Shown piece by piece: positions 1-6,323 of a stretch of DNA of 9,819 bases (within the stretch, counting starts at the first letter, position 1; every line of letters begins with the position of its first letter). The stretch is from Cuniculiplasma sp. Lineage in GTDB: Archaea > Thermoplasmatota > Thermoplasmata > Thermoplasmatales > Thermoplasmataceae. The stretch covers positions 14,188-24,006 of the forward strand of contig JAGDXN010000088.1 of NCBI GenBank assembly GCA_023256455.1, given 5' to 3'. The position numbers were made by a program, and so were the translations under genes. The notes below the pieces were generated by a model. It was not told the origin of the DNA, did not search any database, and worked only from the letters and a program-made list of their open reading frames with translations.

Positions 1-920
1 AGCAGTTCATAAGCTTCATAGGCGGTTTCCATGGTAGATCGCAGGGTTCCCTTTCATTTACGGCATCCAAGGGAATTCAGAAAAAATGGCTTTTCCCAAC
101 AATGCCGGGTGTTGAGCATGTTCCTTTTCCAAACCCATACAGGAACGTCTTCGGAATTGATGGCTATGAGCATCCCCAGGAGTTGACCAATGCAGTTTTA
201 GACTTTATTGAGAAATATACCTTGAAGATGTACATGCCACCAGAAAACGTGGCAGCCATAATGGTTGAACCAATTCAGGGAGAGGGCGGATATATTGTGC
301 CACCCATGGACTTCCATAAAAAACTGATCAAGCTTGCCCATGATAACGATATGCTCTTAATTATGGATGAAGTTCAGGCCGGCTTTGGAAGGACCGGAAA
401 ATGGTTTGCATCAGAGCATTTTGGTGTAGAGCCTGATATTATACCTCTTGCAAAGGCTATCGCAAATGGTCTCCCAATGGGTGCAGTTGTAATAAGGGCA
501 GACGTAGATTTCCCTGAGCAGGGATTGCACTCAAATACATATGGAGGAAATGTGCTTGCATCAGTTTCCTGCGTTGCAACAATCGAGGCAATGAAGAAGG
601 AGAAGGCTGTGGAGAACTCTGCCAAGGTGGGAAAGCACCTCAGGAAGAGGCTTGAAGAATTAAAGGAAAAATACGACGTGATCGGCGATGTCAGAGGAAT
701 TGGCCTGATGCAGGCTGTGGATTTCGTCAAGGACAGAAGGACAAAGGAGCCAAACGCAAAGTTCAGGGATGCGGTTGAAATGAATGCCTTCAAGAATGGA
801 GTAATCGTTCTGGGAACAGGAGAGAGCGCCATAAGATTGATTCCACCTCTCATTATTACAGAGGAGCAGATAGATGAAGGTATGGAAGCCTTCGAGAAGG
901 GAATAAAACAATCAATGTGA
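1..920 (+). CDS. gabT: Class III PLP-dependent aminotransferase, 4-aminobutyrate aminotransferase-like (5' partial)
   Basis: The reading frame is open from base 3, where the first whole codon lies, and runs off the left edge. The ATG at 102 is internal: upstream codons already encode the family's conserved GFHGR stretch followed by SLSFTASK. About 305 residues are visible against roughly 430-450 in the family, so the N-terminal third is missing. Visible landmarks are MVEPIQGEGG, the MDEVQAGFGRTG block whose Asp (base 366) contacts the PLP ring nitrogen, and LAKAIANGLPMGA whose Lys (bases 453-455) should form the Schiff base with PLP. The C-terminal IRLIPPLIITEEQ block is also typical. Family members move an omega-amino group (GABA, ornithine, lysine) to 2-oxoglutarate in the cytoplasm, and some archaeal homologues are amino-acid racemases, so GABA specificity is inferred. 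The gene ends in TGA and overlaps the opposing hjc-like gene by 9 bases. Confidence 0.9.
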   Translation, partial: QFISFIGGFHGRSQGSLSFTASKGIQKKWLFPTMPGVEHVPFPNPYRNVFGIDGYEHPQELTNAVLDFIEKYTLKMYMPPENVAAIMVEPIQGEGGYIVPPMDFHKKLIKLAHDNDMLLIMDEVQAGFGRTGKWFASEHFGVEPDIIPLAKAIANGLPMGAVVIRADVDFPEQGLHSNTYGGNVLASVSCVATIEAMKKEKAVENSAKVGKHLRKRLEELKEKYDVIGDVRGIGLMQAVDFVKDRRTKEPNAKFRDAVEMNAFKNGVIVLGTGESAIRLIPPLIITEEQIDEGMEAFEKGIKQSM

Positions 921-1427
921 TTCCTTAAGATAGGAAAGAAGATCGTGAAGGGGAAGGCCTGAGTTCCACTTCATTACAAAATTTTTATTTTTGCTAATTT
1001 CGATTTCAGGAATTATTGAATAAATGCTTCTGAATCTTCCCTTTGGTTCCGATGGCACCTTAAATATTCTCCATGGGTCTCCCTCAGCATTTTTAAGCCT
1101 GAAACCGTAGGTGAGAAAGAGGCCTGCACTGTTGCATTTTTCAGCCAGTCTCTCAGCCTGTTCCTGATTCTTTCCTGATGATGCTGAAAAGGCAAGCGTA
1201 TCATTAATTGAACTCTTAATTTCAATGACAAATGTAATATCAAATCTCACAGCAACAAGGTCAGCACCCTTTGAACCTGCGGCCCTTGTCACATAAAATG
1301 GAAATTTTTTAAGATCTTCAAAAGCCTCTTTTCCAAGGTAATCCATCTTCTTTGAAATTCTATCGATCATTTTGGGATTACCGGAAAGTATGCCCACAAG
1401 TTCCCTTTCATAAATACTTCCGTTCAA
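912..1427 (-). CDS. hjc: Hjc-like archaeal Holliday junction resolvase
   Basis: A 171-residue protein with the Hjc catalytic layout: ERELV near the N terminus (Glu7, Arg8), AAGSKGADLVAV (Asp56) and IEIKSS (Glu69, Lys71). These match the E-D-ExK metal site of Hjc nucleases, which cut four-way DNA junctions during recombination and fork repair. A later PWRIFKV stretch fits the C-terminal strand of the fold. It is larger than usual Hjc (about 120-140 residues), with about 25 extra residues between the first Glu and the Asp strand and a longer C-terminal half. The start is TTG at 1427: an in-frame TAA lies 15 bases upstream, no ATG is available, and the next candidate (the GTG of ERELV) would remove Glu7. 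A TATA-like AAATATTT lies about 30 bases upstream. Its tail overlaps the aminotransferase gene. The nuclease call is well supported. Junction specificity is inferred, and it could be a diverged nuclease of the same fold. Confidence 0.82.
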   Translation of the reverse strand: MNGSIYERELVGILSGNPKMIDRISKKMDYLGKEAFEDLKKFPFYVTRAAGSKGADLVAVRFDITFVIEIKSSINDTLAFSASSGKNQEQAERLAEKCNSAGLFLTYGFRLKNAEGDPWRIFKVPSEPKGRFRSIYSIIPEIEISKNKNFVMKWNSGLPLHDLLSYLKESH

Positions 1428-1453
1428 AGTTTCTTCACATTACTTTCCTGTAC

Positions 1454-1461
1454 AAATATTT
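1454..1461 (-). promoter_or_regulatory. Putative TATA box for the hjc-like gene
   Basis: Symmetrical AAATATTT centred about 30 bases upstream of the TTG start, a distance that would give a leaderless or nearly leaderless transcript. Its position, not strong consensus, is the main support. Confidence 0.35.
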
Positions 1462-1525
1462 GCCTGATATTTCAAAAATATGCCATGAATAGATCCCATT
1501 CCTGTTATGTTTATAAATTAAATAA

Positions 1526-1534
1526 ATAAATTAT
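1526..1534 (+). promoter_or_regulatory. Putative TATA box for the acyl-CoA synthetase gene
   Basis: AT-only TAAATTATA within the longer AT tract 1510-1534, centred about 27 bases before the ATG at 1557, as expected for a leaderless archaeal mRNA. A second candidate, TTTATAAA near 1510-1517, would give a short leader instead. Confidence 0.45.
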
Positions 1535-1556
1535 ACTGATTCTTCCATACAGTTTC

Positions 1557-3434
1557 ATGGATCATGACGATTTTGTCTATTTTCCGGATGCAGATACCAT
1601 AAGAAACAGCAATCTCGATTCCCTCAGAAGATTTCTGGATCTGGAAACCATAAGGGATCTATATGATTATGCCGACAGTAACTTGGAAGATTTTTATGAC
1701 AGAATAATTTCCCATCTGGGCATATGGTTTTTCAAAAAATATGATTCCGTGAGAGAAAAAACAGAAAGGAAGGAGTTCACAAAATGGTTTCCGGGTGGGG
1801 AGATCAATATAACTTTCAACTGTGTGGAAAGGTACAGACAGAGAAAAAAATATGCCTTAAAATGGGAAAATGAGGAAGGGATCAGGGGTGGAATGACCTT
1901 TGAGGAGCTTGACGAGAAGACTGGAAAATTATCAGGTTCACTTATAAGTCTTGGAATTAAGCCTGGGGACAGGATTGGAATTTACATGCCCATGATTCCT
2001 GAAGCAGTAATTGCTATGTATTCCATCATGAGAATAGGAGCAGTTGCCGTTCCAATGTTCTCTGGATATGGCAGGGAAAGTGTGGAAATAAGGGTGAAGG
2101 ATGCAGAGATAAAATATGTTTTCACCGTTGAATCTTACACAAGGAAGGGCAGGGTAATAAAGATGGCCGATTCAATCAGAGGTATAAATGGCCTTAATCT
2201 AATTGTTTTTGGTGGAATGGAGAATGAATATGATTTTCAGAGTCTCATGGAAGGGGGCCATTATACAAGAAGTGTACACACTAAGAGTGAAGATCCTGCC
2301 ATAATGCTTTACACATCAGGTACAACAGGAAAGCCAAAGGGTACCGTACATGTGCATGGCGGTACTGTTGTGAATATCGCAAAGGAGGTATATTATTATA
2401 CAGATGTAAGGGAAGGGGACACGCTCTACTGGATAACTGATCTGGGCTGGATGATGGGTCCATGGGAAATAATAGGAGCAAATGCAGTTGGAGCATGCGT
2501 GTTCCTGTATCCCGGTGCGGTGGATTACCCAAATACAGAGAGGGTATGGGACATGGTGGAAAGAAATAACATTACTGTTCTTGGCCTTTCCCCGACCTTT
2601 GTGAGAACTGTAAAATCAAAGGGAGTAACAAGAAAATTTAAGGGGGTTAAGGCTTTTGCCTCCACGGGTGAGCCCTGGGATACGGAATCATGGATGTATC
2701 TATTTGAAACACTTGGAAACAGGAAGATTCCCATTTGCAATGTATCAGGTGGAACAGATATCATAGGGTGTTTTGTTGCATCCACTCCTGTGATTCCTCT
2801 AAAGCCAAAATGCCTTTACAGAGGCCTTGGAATGAACGTTACGGTTCTGGCAGAGGATGGAAGGGAAGTGGTTGATGAAGTTGGGCTTCTCGCTACAAGA
2901 GAACACCTGCCCTCAATGACAAGAGGAATATGGAAAGACGAAAAGAAATATATTGATACATACTGGAGCAAATTTCCAGGGTACTGGGTACAGGGCGACT
3001 GGGCAGTGAGGGATTCCGATGGATATTTCACTCTTCTTGGAAGATCAGATGATGTAATGAAGGTTGCAGGAAAAAGAGTTGGCCCCGGAGAAATTGAGGA
3101 TGCAGCTAACAGCGTCAGGGATGTGGTGGAAAGCGCAAGCTTTGGAATACCTGACGAAATAAAGGGAGAGGCCATAGTGATATTTTATACCGGGAAAGAT
3201 GACGATTCCGTCAGGAATAATATAAGCAGGAGAGTGGAGGAAGTTCTCGGTAAATCGTTCAAACCAAAATATATATTTTGTATAGACGCCCTCCCAAAAA
3301 CAAAGAACGGAAAAATCATGAGAAGGCTCTTAAGGTCTGCATTCCTCAATATTTCTGTAGGTGACACAACAGGTCTGGACAGTGGAGAGGTGCTTGAAAA
3401 GGTAAGAGAAATAGGAGAAAAATGTAGAAATTAG
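1557..3434 (+). CDS. AMP-forming acyl-CoA synthetase, acetyl-CoA synthetase superfamily
   Basis: A 625-residue ANL enzyme that would activate a carboxylic acid to an acyl-adenylate and pass it to CoA. Residues about 50-90 resemble the Acs N-terminal domain (KWFPGGEINITFN). The adenylation core has the P-loop YTSGTTGKPKG (252-262), GEPW (371-374), SGGTDI (397-402), QGDW with Asp481, and GRSDD (495-499) at the domain hinge. The C-terminal domain ends in LPKTKNGKIMRR with the catalytic Lys586. Length is close to bacterial Acs (about 650). Acs has WWQTET where this protein has SGGTDI, so the Trp that limits the pocket to acetate is Gly398 here. SGGTDI also occurs in acetoacetyl-CoA synthetases, while the hinge region is Acs-like. 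A substrate larger than acetate (propionate, a hydroxy- or keto-acid, a short fatty acid) is therefore likely, and the exact one is unknown. The ATG at 1557 is the only start after an in-frame TAA at 1527. The stop lies one base from the opposing gene's stop. Confidence 0.9.
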   Translation: MDHDDFVYFPDADTIRNSNLDSLRRFLDLETIRDLYDYADSNLEDFYDRIISHLGIWFFKKYDSVREKTERKEFTKWFPGGEINITFNCVERYRQRKKYALKWENEEGIRGGMTFEELDEKTGKLSGSLISLGIKPGDRIGIYMPMIPEAVIAMYSIMRIGAVAVPMFSGYGRESVEIRVKDAEIKYVFTVESYTRKGRVIKMADSIRGINGLNLIVFGGMENEYDFQSLMEGGHYTRSVHTKSEDPAIMLYTSGTTGKPKGTVHVHGGTVVNIAKEVYYYTDVREGDTLYWITDLGWMMGPWEIIGANAVGACVFLYPGAVDYPNTERVWDMVERNNITVLGLSPTFVRTVKSKGVTRKFKGVKAFASTGEPWDTESWMYLFETLGNRKIPICNVSGGTDIIGCFVASTPVIPLKPKCLYRGLGMNVTVLAEDGREVVDEVGLLATREHLPSMTRGIWKDEKKYIDTYWSKFPGYWVQGDWAVRDSDGYFTLLGRSDDVMKVAGKRVGPGEIEDAANSVRDVVESASFGIPDEIKGEAIVIFYTGKDDDSVRNNISRRVEEVLGKSFKPKYIFCIDALPKTKNGKIMRRLLRSAFLNISVGDTTGLDSGEVLEKVREIGEKCRN

Positions 3435-3435
3435 A

Positions 3436-4185
3436 TTAATAAGGTTCTCCAGATCCTGTTCCGTGGGACGGACCGTTATCTATTTCCCCAAGCCCCCTCC
3501 TCACCATAAGACCAAGATAAAGGAATGCAAGACCTATGGCAAGAGTTCCCAGCAGGGATAAAATACCAACGTGAGTTATGGATGTGGAAACCACACCTGT
3601 TGTTGATCCGGCAGGGCCACCTGAAGCTTTAATATTTGAAATTTCAACATGAAAGGCTAAAGGTAAAAACAGGATTGTGCTTAAAACGTTCATTAAAATT
3701 CCACCCAGGATAAGGAGTGAAAAGATGGTTCTTTCCCTTTCCTGAACAATTCCATACCCCATCATCAGGTAGCACAGCCCAAAGGGTATTATCTCTATAA
3801 GGGCAATAAACAGAAGAAGTTCGCCTGAAATTGAATTGAAAAAGGTGGTTGTAGTTGTACTGGAATTACCTGTTGAGGAAACTGAGAAAAGTGTTGATAA
3901 TATAACAGCCACAAAGCCAAAAACCAATATTATTATGGACAATACAAAAACAATAATGTCATACGTAAGGAGTCTGTGCTGCAAATCATTCATGGCATTC
4001 CTCTTGATATAAAGCAGAATAAAGCCAATGAAAACAAGGATAATTGATATGGATGACAGAATGGGTATTAAAGAAATCAGAACGGCAATCCCAATTAAAA
4101 AATATGCATTGGATATACTGTCAGATTCGCTTCCTGTATTCAAAGCTCTATTTTTTACAGAAGGGTCATCTATATAATCCATCAT
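3436..4185 (-). CDS. Six-TM membrane protein of unknown function
   Basis: A 249-residue protein that I cannot assign to a family with confidence. It has a polar 26-residue N-terminal region, then hydrophobic segments at about 27-42, 45-61, 74-100, 122-146, 153-178 and 205-228, and a polar, Gly-rich C-terminal tail. The loop at 101-120 is rich in Ser and Thr with a run of five Thr and an N-glycosylation sequon (Asn107-Ser-Ser), so it probably faces outside. A second Gly/Ser/Thr-rich loop lies at 187-204. The even helix count puts both termini on the same side. It resembles small archaeal membrane families such as DUF973 in general build only. No catalytic or transport motif is visible. Two adjacent ATG codons (4185 and 4182) are possible starts, and the TATA-like box spacing slightly favours the second. 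It lies 60 bases downstream of the hydrolase gene on the same strand and may be co-transcribed or have its own promoter. Confidence 0.75.
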   Translation of the reverse strand: MMDYIDDPSVKNRALNTGSESDSISNAYFLIGIAVLISLIPILSSISIILVFIGFILLYIKRNAMNDLQHRLLTYDIIVFVLSIIILVFGFVAVILSTLFSVSSTGNSSTTTTTFFNSISGELLLFIALIEIIPFGLCYLMMGYGIVQERERTIFSLLILGGILMNVLSTILFLPLAFHVEISNIKASGGPAGSTTGVVSTSITHVGILSLLGTLAIGLAFLYLGLMVRRGLGEIDNGPSHGTGSGEPY

Positions 4186-4203
4186 CTACCAAATAATGTT
4201 TAA

Positions 4204-4212
4204 TATTAAATA
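4204..4212 (-). promoter_or_regulatory. Putative TATA box for the six-TM protein gene
   Basis: Minus-strand TATTTAATA in the AT-rich 60-base gap, centred about 23 bases before the first ATG and about 26 before the second. Weak evidence, because the whole gap is AT-rich. Confidence 0.3.
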
Positions 4213-4245
4213 CTTACGTTTTAAAAGTTATAATATAAATCATAT

Positions 4246-4818
4246 CTAAAGCATTTCAAGAATCTCCTCTGTTTTCCTTACAATACCCATTCTCTTAAGC
4301 ACATAATTCACAGATATGTTATGGCTTTCCTCTGACACATCGCCCATGGCATCCTCTGCAAATATCTGATTATACCCATATTCATAGGCAAATCTTGCAG
4401 TACTTTCAACACCATATGTGGTTGCAATTCCGCAGAGAACAATTGTATTTATTCCTCTTCTTCTCAGCTGAAGGTCAAGTTCTGTTCCATAAAATGCTCC
4501 CCACTGCCTCTTTCTGATAACAATATCCTTCTCTGACACCTTAAGTTCAGGTACAAACTCTGCCCAGTCTGAAGGAATATTGCCCGGTCTCTGCATCTGG
4601 CTATCGCTTAAGGGTTTCAGGGCAGTTTCTGGCTCCGGATTTACGTGGACTGGAAATACCATGATATTTTTTTCCCTGAATTTTGAAGCAAGAAGAGATG
4701 CATTTCTTATCACATCATCCGCCCTGTGAGGCTTTGTATCCATTGCAGTTATACCTTTCTGAAGATCTATTATTACAAGAGCAGTTTTTTCAGGCACAAG
4801 CTTAATTTTTTGTTCCAT
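4246..4818 (-). CDS. YecD-like isochorismatase-fold hydrolase lacking the catalytic cysteine
   Basis: A 190-residue cytoplasmic protein covering the full isochorismatase-like fold. Visible landmarks are ALVIIDLQKGI with Asp18, IRKRQWGAFYGTELDLQLRR with Lys103, and CGIATTYGVESTARFAYE. In nicotinamidases and N-carbamoylsarcosine amidases the last motif carries the nucleophilic Cys. Here that position is Gly136. Cys129 sits seven residues earlier in the preceding strand and is not equivalent. Asp and Lys kept with Cys lost is the pattern of isochorismatases such as PhzD, which hydrolyse a vinyl ether without a covalent intermediate, and of E. coli YecD, which the RQWGAFYGT and GVESTAR blocks closely resemble (recalled from memory). 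The substrate is unknown. No siderophore or phenazine genes are nearby, so true isochorismatase activity is doubtful. It begins 36 bases after the MFS transporter stop on the same strand, which suggests a shared operon, although it also has a TATA-like box of its own. Confidence 0.85.
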   Translation of the reverse strand: MEQKIKLVPEKTALVIIDLQKGITAMDTKPHRADDVIRNASLLASKFREKNIMVFPVHVNPEPETALKPLSDSQMQRPGNIPSDWAEFVPELKVSEKDIVIRKRQWGAFYGTELDLQLRRRGINTIVLCGIATTYGVESTARFAYEYGYNQIFAEDAMGDVSEESHNISVNYVLKRMGIVRKTEEILEML

Positions 4819-4840
4819 AAAATGATATGGTGTGTTGGAA

Positions 4841-4849
4841 TTTTAAAAT
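4841..4849 (-). promoter_or_regulatory. Putative TATA box for the YecD-like hydrolase gene
   Basis: Minus-strand AATTTTAAAA-type sequence centred about 27 bases upstream of the ATG at 4818, inside the 36-base gap after the transporter gene. The spacing fits a leaderless internal transcript, so the hydrolase could be made independently of the transporter. Confidence 0.4.
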
Positions 4850-4854
4850 TTTCC

Positions 4855-6162
4855 TTATTTTTCAATGGGATCCACATTTCCACCTGCAGTTTCCACAGCC
4901 AGAAATATGCCCAGTATCATAATTATCGATCCGATTATGAGAAGTATGAGCCAGGATTCATTGAGGTTGAAATATCCTGAAGATTCAACCAGATAAATAG
5001 CTGCTATACCAAAACTGGCAGGTATGGCTGCCCCGTTATAGACTGTACCCATGGCCGTTGTCCTGTGGGCTTTGCTGAAAATCTCAGACAAAAATGCAGG
5101 AATGTTTGCAAATATGGCCGCTTCAATAAACGCAATTACGGAGAATGAAAGAAGGGTGTAGAAGAGATTTCCACTTATGGCAAGAAGATACATGGGGTAT
5201 ATGAGTGCAATGAAGATAATTGCATATATGCCAAGGGACAGTTTTCTCCTGAATATGAAGTAGGCCACAATTCCCCCTATCCAAACCCCAAATAGGGAAA
5301 TCAGGTTTATTTCGGCATTATATGTATCAATTATGGGGTTGTTTGCCAGTGAAGCATAAATGTCACCCAGGAAAGTTGGATAGAAGCTAAGTGTTACCGT
5401 ATTCAACAAAAGAAGTCCGGTTAAGAGAAGGAATGCAGAAATTGATGAAAGTGGTTGCTTTAATATGCCTTCTGCAGGGATCTTTTCTATTTCGTCGTTC
5501 TTTTCCATTTCAATGAAAACTTCACTTTCCTTTGTCATCATTCTGATCAACAGTGCTATGATTCCTGGTATTATGGTGGTGAAAAACATCACCCTCCAGA
5601 CAAGATTGTCATATTCTGCCACACCAAATGTGGATTTGAGGAATGCCAACACAAGCAGTATTATGAAGAAACCTACACCGTATCCGCTCTGCACCAGTGC
5701 ACCCACAGGAAGCCTGTATTTCTGGGGTACAGCCTCCATGGAAAGTGTTGCTCCTCCAGAGTATTCAGCCCCTGCAAAGAGACCGACAACGAAAAGTATG
5801 ATATAAAGCAATACCGGGGCAAGATAAGATGCCTGTGAAAACACTGGCAAAAAGCCTATCAGGAAAGAGGAAAGAGAAAATCCCACAATGGAATATAGAA
5901 GCATTTTTCTCCTTCCAAGTCTGTCTCCCAGATAGTTTCCGAGGATTATTGATCCAACAAATCTTGCAACTGCACCCACAGCAAGACCAAGAAATATTAA
6001 GATGAGGGAATCGTTCTTTGAAAAGCTGGCTGGAAAAAATATACTTGCAAGAATGGTTGCCACAAGAACATAGCCAATGGAAACATATCCATCCATAACC
6101 CATCCTGAGAATGCAGACAATATTTGAAATATGGCCCTTCTGTCAATTTTTGATTCTGACAC
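4855..6162 (-). CDS. MFS transporter, metabolite:H+ symporter type
   Basis: A 435-residue inner-membrane carrier with about 12 hydrophobic segments: near 22-45, 53-75, 87-106, 114-132, 155-175 and 191-207, then after a charged central loop (208-240) 243-262, 286-304, 311-328, 334-355, 370-391 and 404-423. The signature loop between TM2 and TM3 is GNYLGDRLGRRK (75-86). Asp24 in TM1, the TM4 block GLFAGAEYSGG with MEAVP and Arg150 after it, and LSEIFSKAHR (358-367) in the second half all match the metabolite:H+ symporter and sugar-porter branches. These use a proton gradient to import organic acids, osmolytes or sugars. The substrate cannot be read from sequence. The start is GTG at 6162: an in-frame TAG lies 21 bases upstream and no ATG lies between. 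A TATATAT box about 25 bases upstream supports it. It leads the probable operon with the YecD-like hydrolase, whose substrate it may bring in. Confidence 0.88.
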   Translation of the reverse strand: MSESKIDRRAIFQILSAFSGWVMDGYVSIGYVLVATILASIFFPASFSKNDSLILIFLGLAVGAVARFVGSIILGNYLGDRLGRRKMLLYSIVGFSLSSFLIGFLPVFSQASYLAPVLLYIILFVVGLFAGAEYSGGATLSMEAVPQKYRLPVGALVQSGYGVGFFIILLVLAFLKSTFGVAEYDNLVWRVMFFTTIIPGIIALLIRMMTKESEVFIEMEKNDEIEKIPAEGILKQPLSSISAFLLLTGLLLLNTVTLSFYPTFLGDIYASLANNPIIDTYNAEINLISLFGVWIGGIVAYFIFRRKLSLGIYAIIFIALIYPMYLLAISGNLFYTLLSFSVIAFIEAAIFANIPAFLSEIFSKAHRTTAMGTVYNGAAIPASFGIAAIYLVESSGYFNLNESWLILLIIGSIIMILGIFLAVETAGGNVDPIEK

Positions 6163-6180
6163 CTGTGGTTTAGTTAAATC

Positions 6181-6190
6181 CTATATATAT
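6181..6190 (-). promoter_or_regulatory. Putative TATA box for the MFS transporter gene
   Basis: Minus-strand ATATATATAG centred about 24 bases before the GTG start at 6162, fitting a leaderless transcript. It is one of the better-matching boxes in the window and supports the GTG start. Confidence 0.5.
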
Positions 6191-6293
6191 ACCTGATTGA
6201 GAAATATATGCACCCCTGACATTGTATATCTCTCATTTTATTTATATATTAAATCAACGCCCTTATATTAGAAACAAAAGATAGCAGGAAAAA

Positions 6294-6300
6294 TTTAAAA
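6294..6300 (+). promoter_or_regulatory. Putative TATA box for the ABC exporter operon
   Basis: TTTAAAA centred about 27 bases before the TTG at 6324, consistent with a leaderless message. A closer match to the archaeal consensus, TTTATATA at 6241-6248, lies further up and would instead give a leader of roughly 50 bases. Confidence 0.4.
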
Positions 6301-6323
6301 AGATAAAGTAATTAACTATTAAT

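Larger units (their letters stand above)
6163..6323. other. Divergent promoter region between MFS and ABC exporter genes
   Basis: A 161-base AT-rich gap between divergently transcribed genes. It holds several TATA-like stretches (6181-6190, 6212-6219, 6241-6250 and 6294-6300). No reading frame, clear inverted repeat or RNA gene was seen in it. Confidence 0.6.

Noticed and set aside
102..104. ATG as the start of the aminotransferase
   Set aside because: The frame is open and family-like upstream to base 3, with GFHGR and TASK motifs, so this Met is internal.
374..853. 159-codon open frame on the minus strand
   Set aside because: It is antisense to the conserved PLP-binding region of the aminotransferase, which explains this DNA fully.
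4399..4437. Nicotinamidase or carbamoylsarcosine amidase call for the hydrolase
   Set aside because: The nucleophilic cysteine of these enzymes is glycine here. Cys129 is seven residues away in a strand and does not align with it.
4726..4980. 84-codon plus-strand open frame across the hydrolase-transporter junction
   Set aside because: It spans the ends of two well-supported minus-strand genes, and its translation has no domain features.
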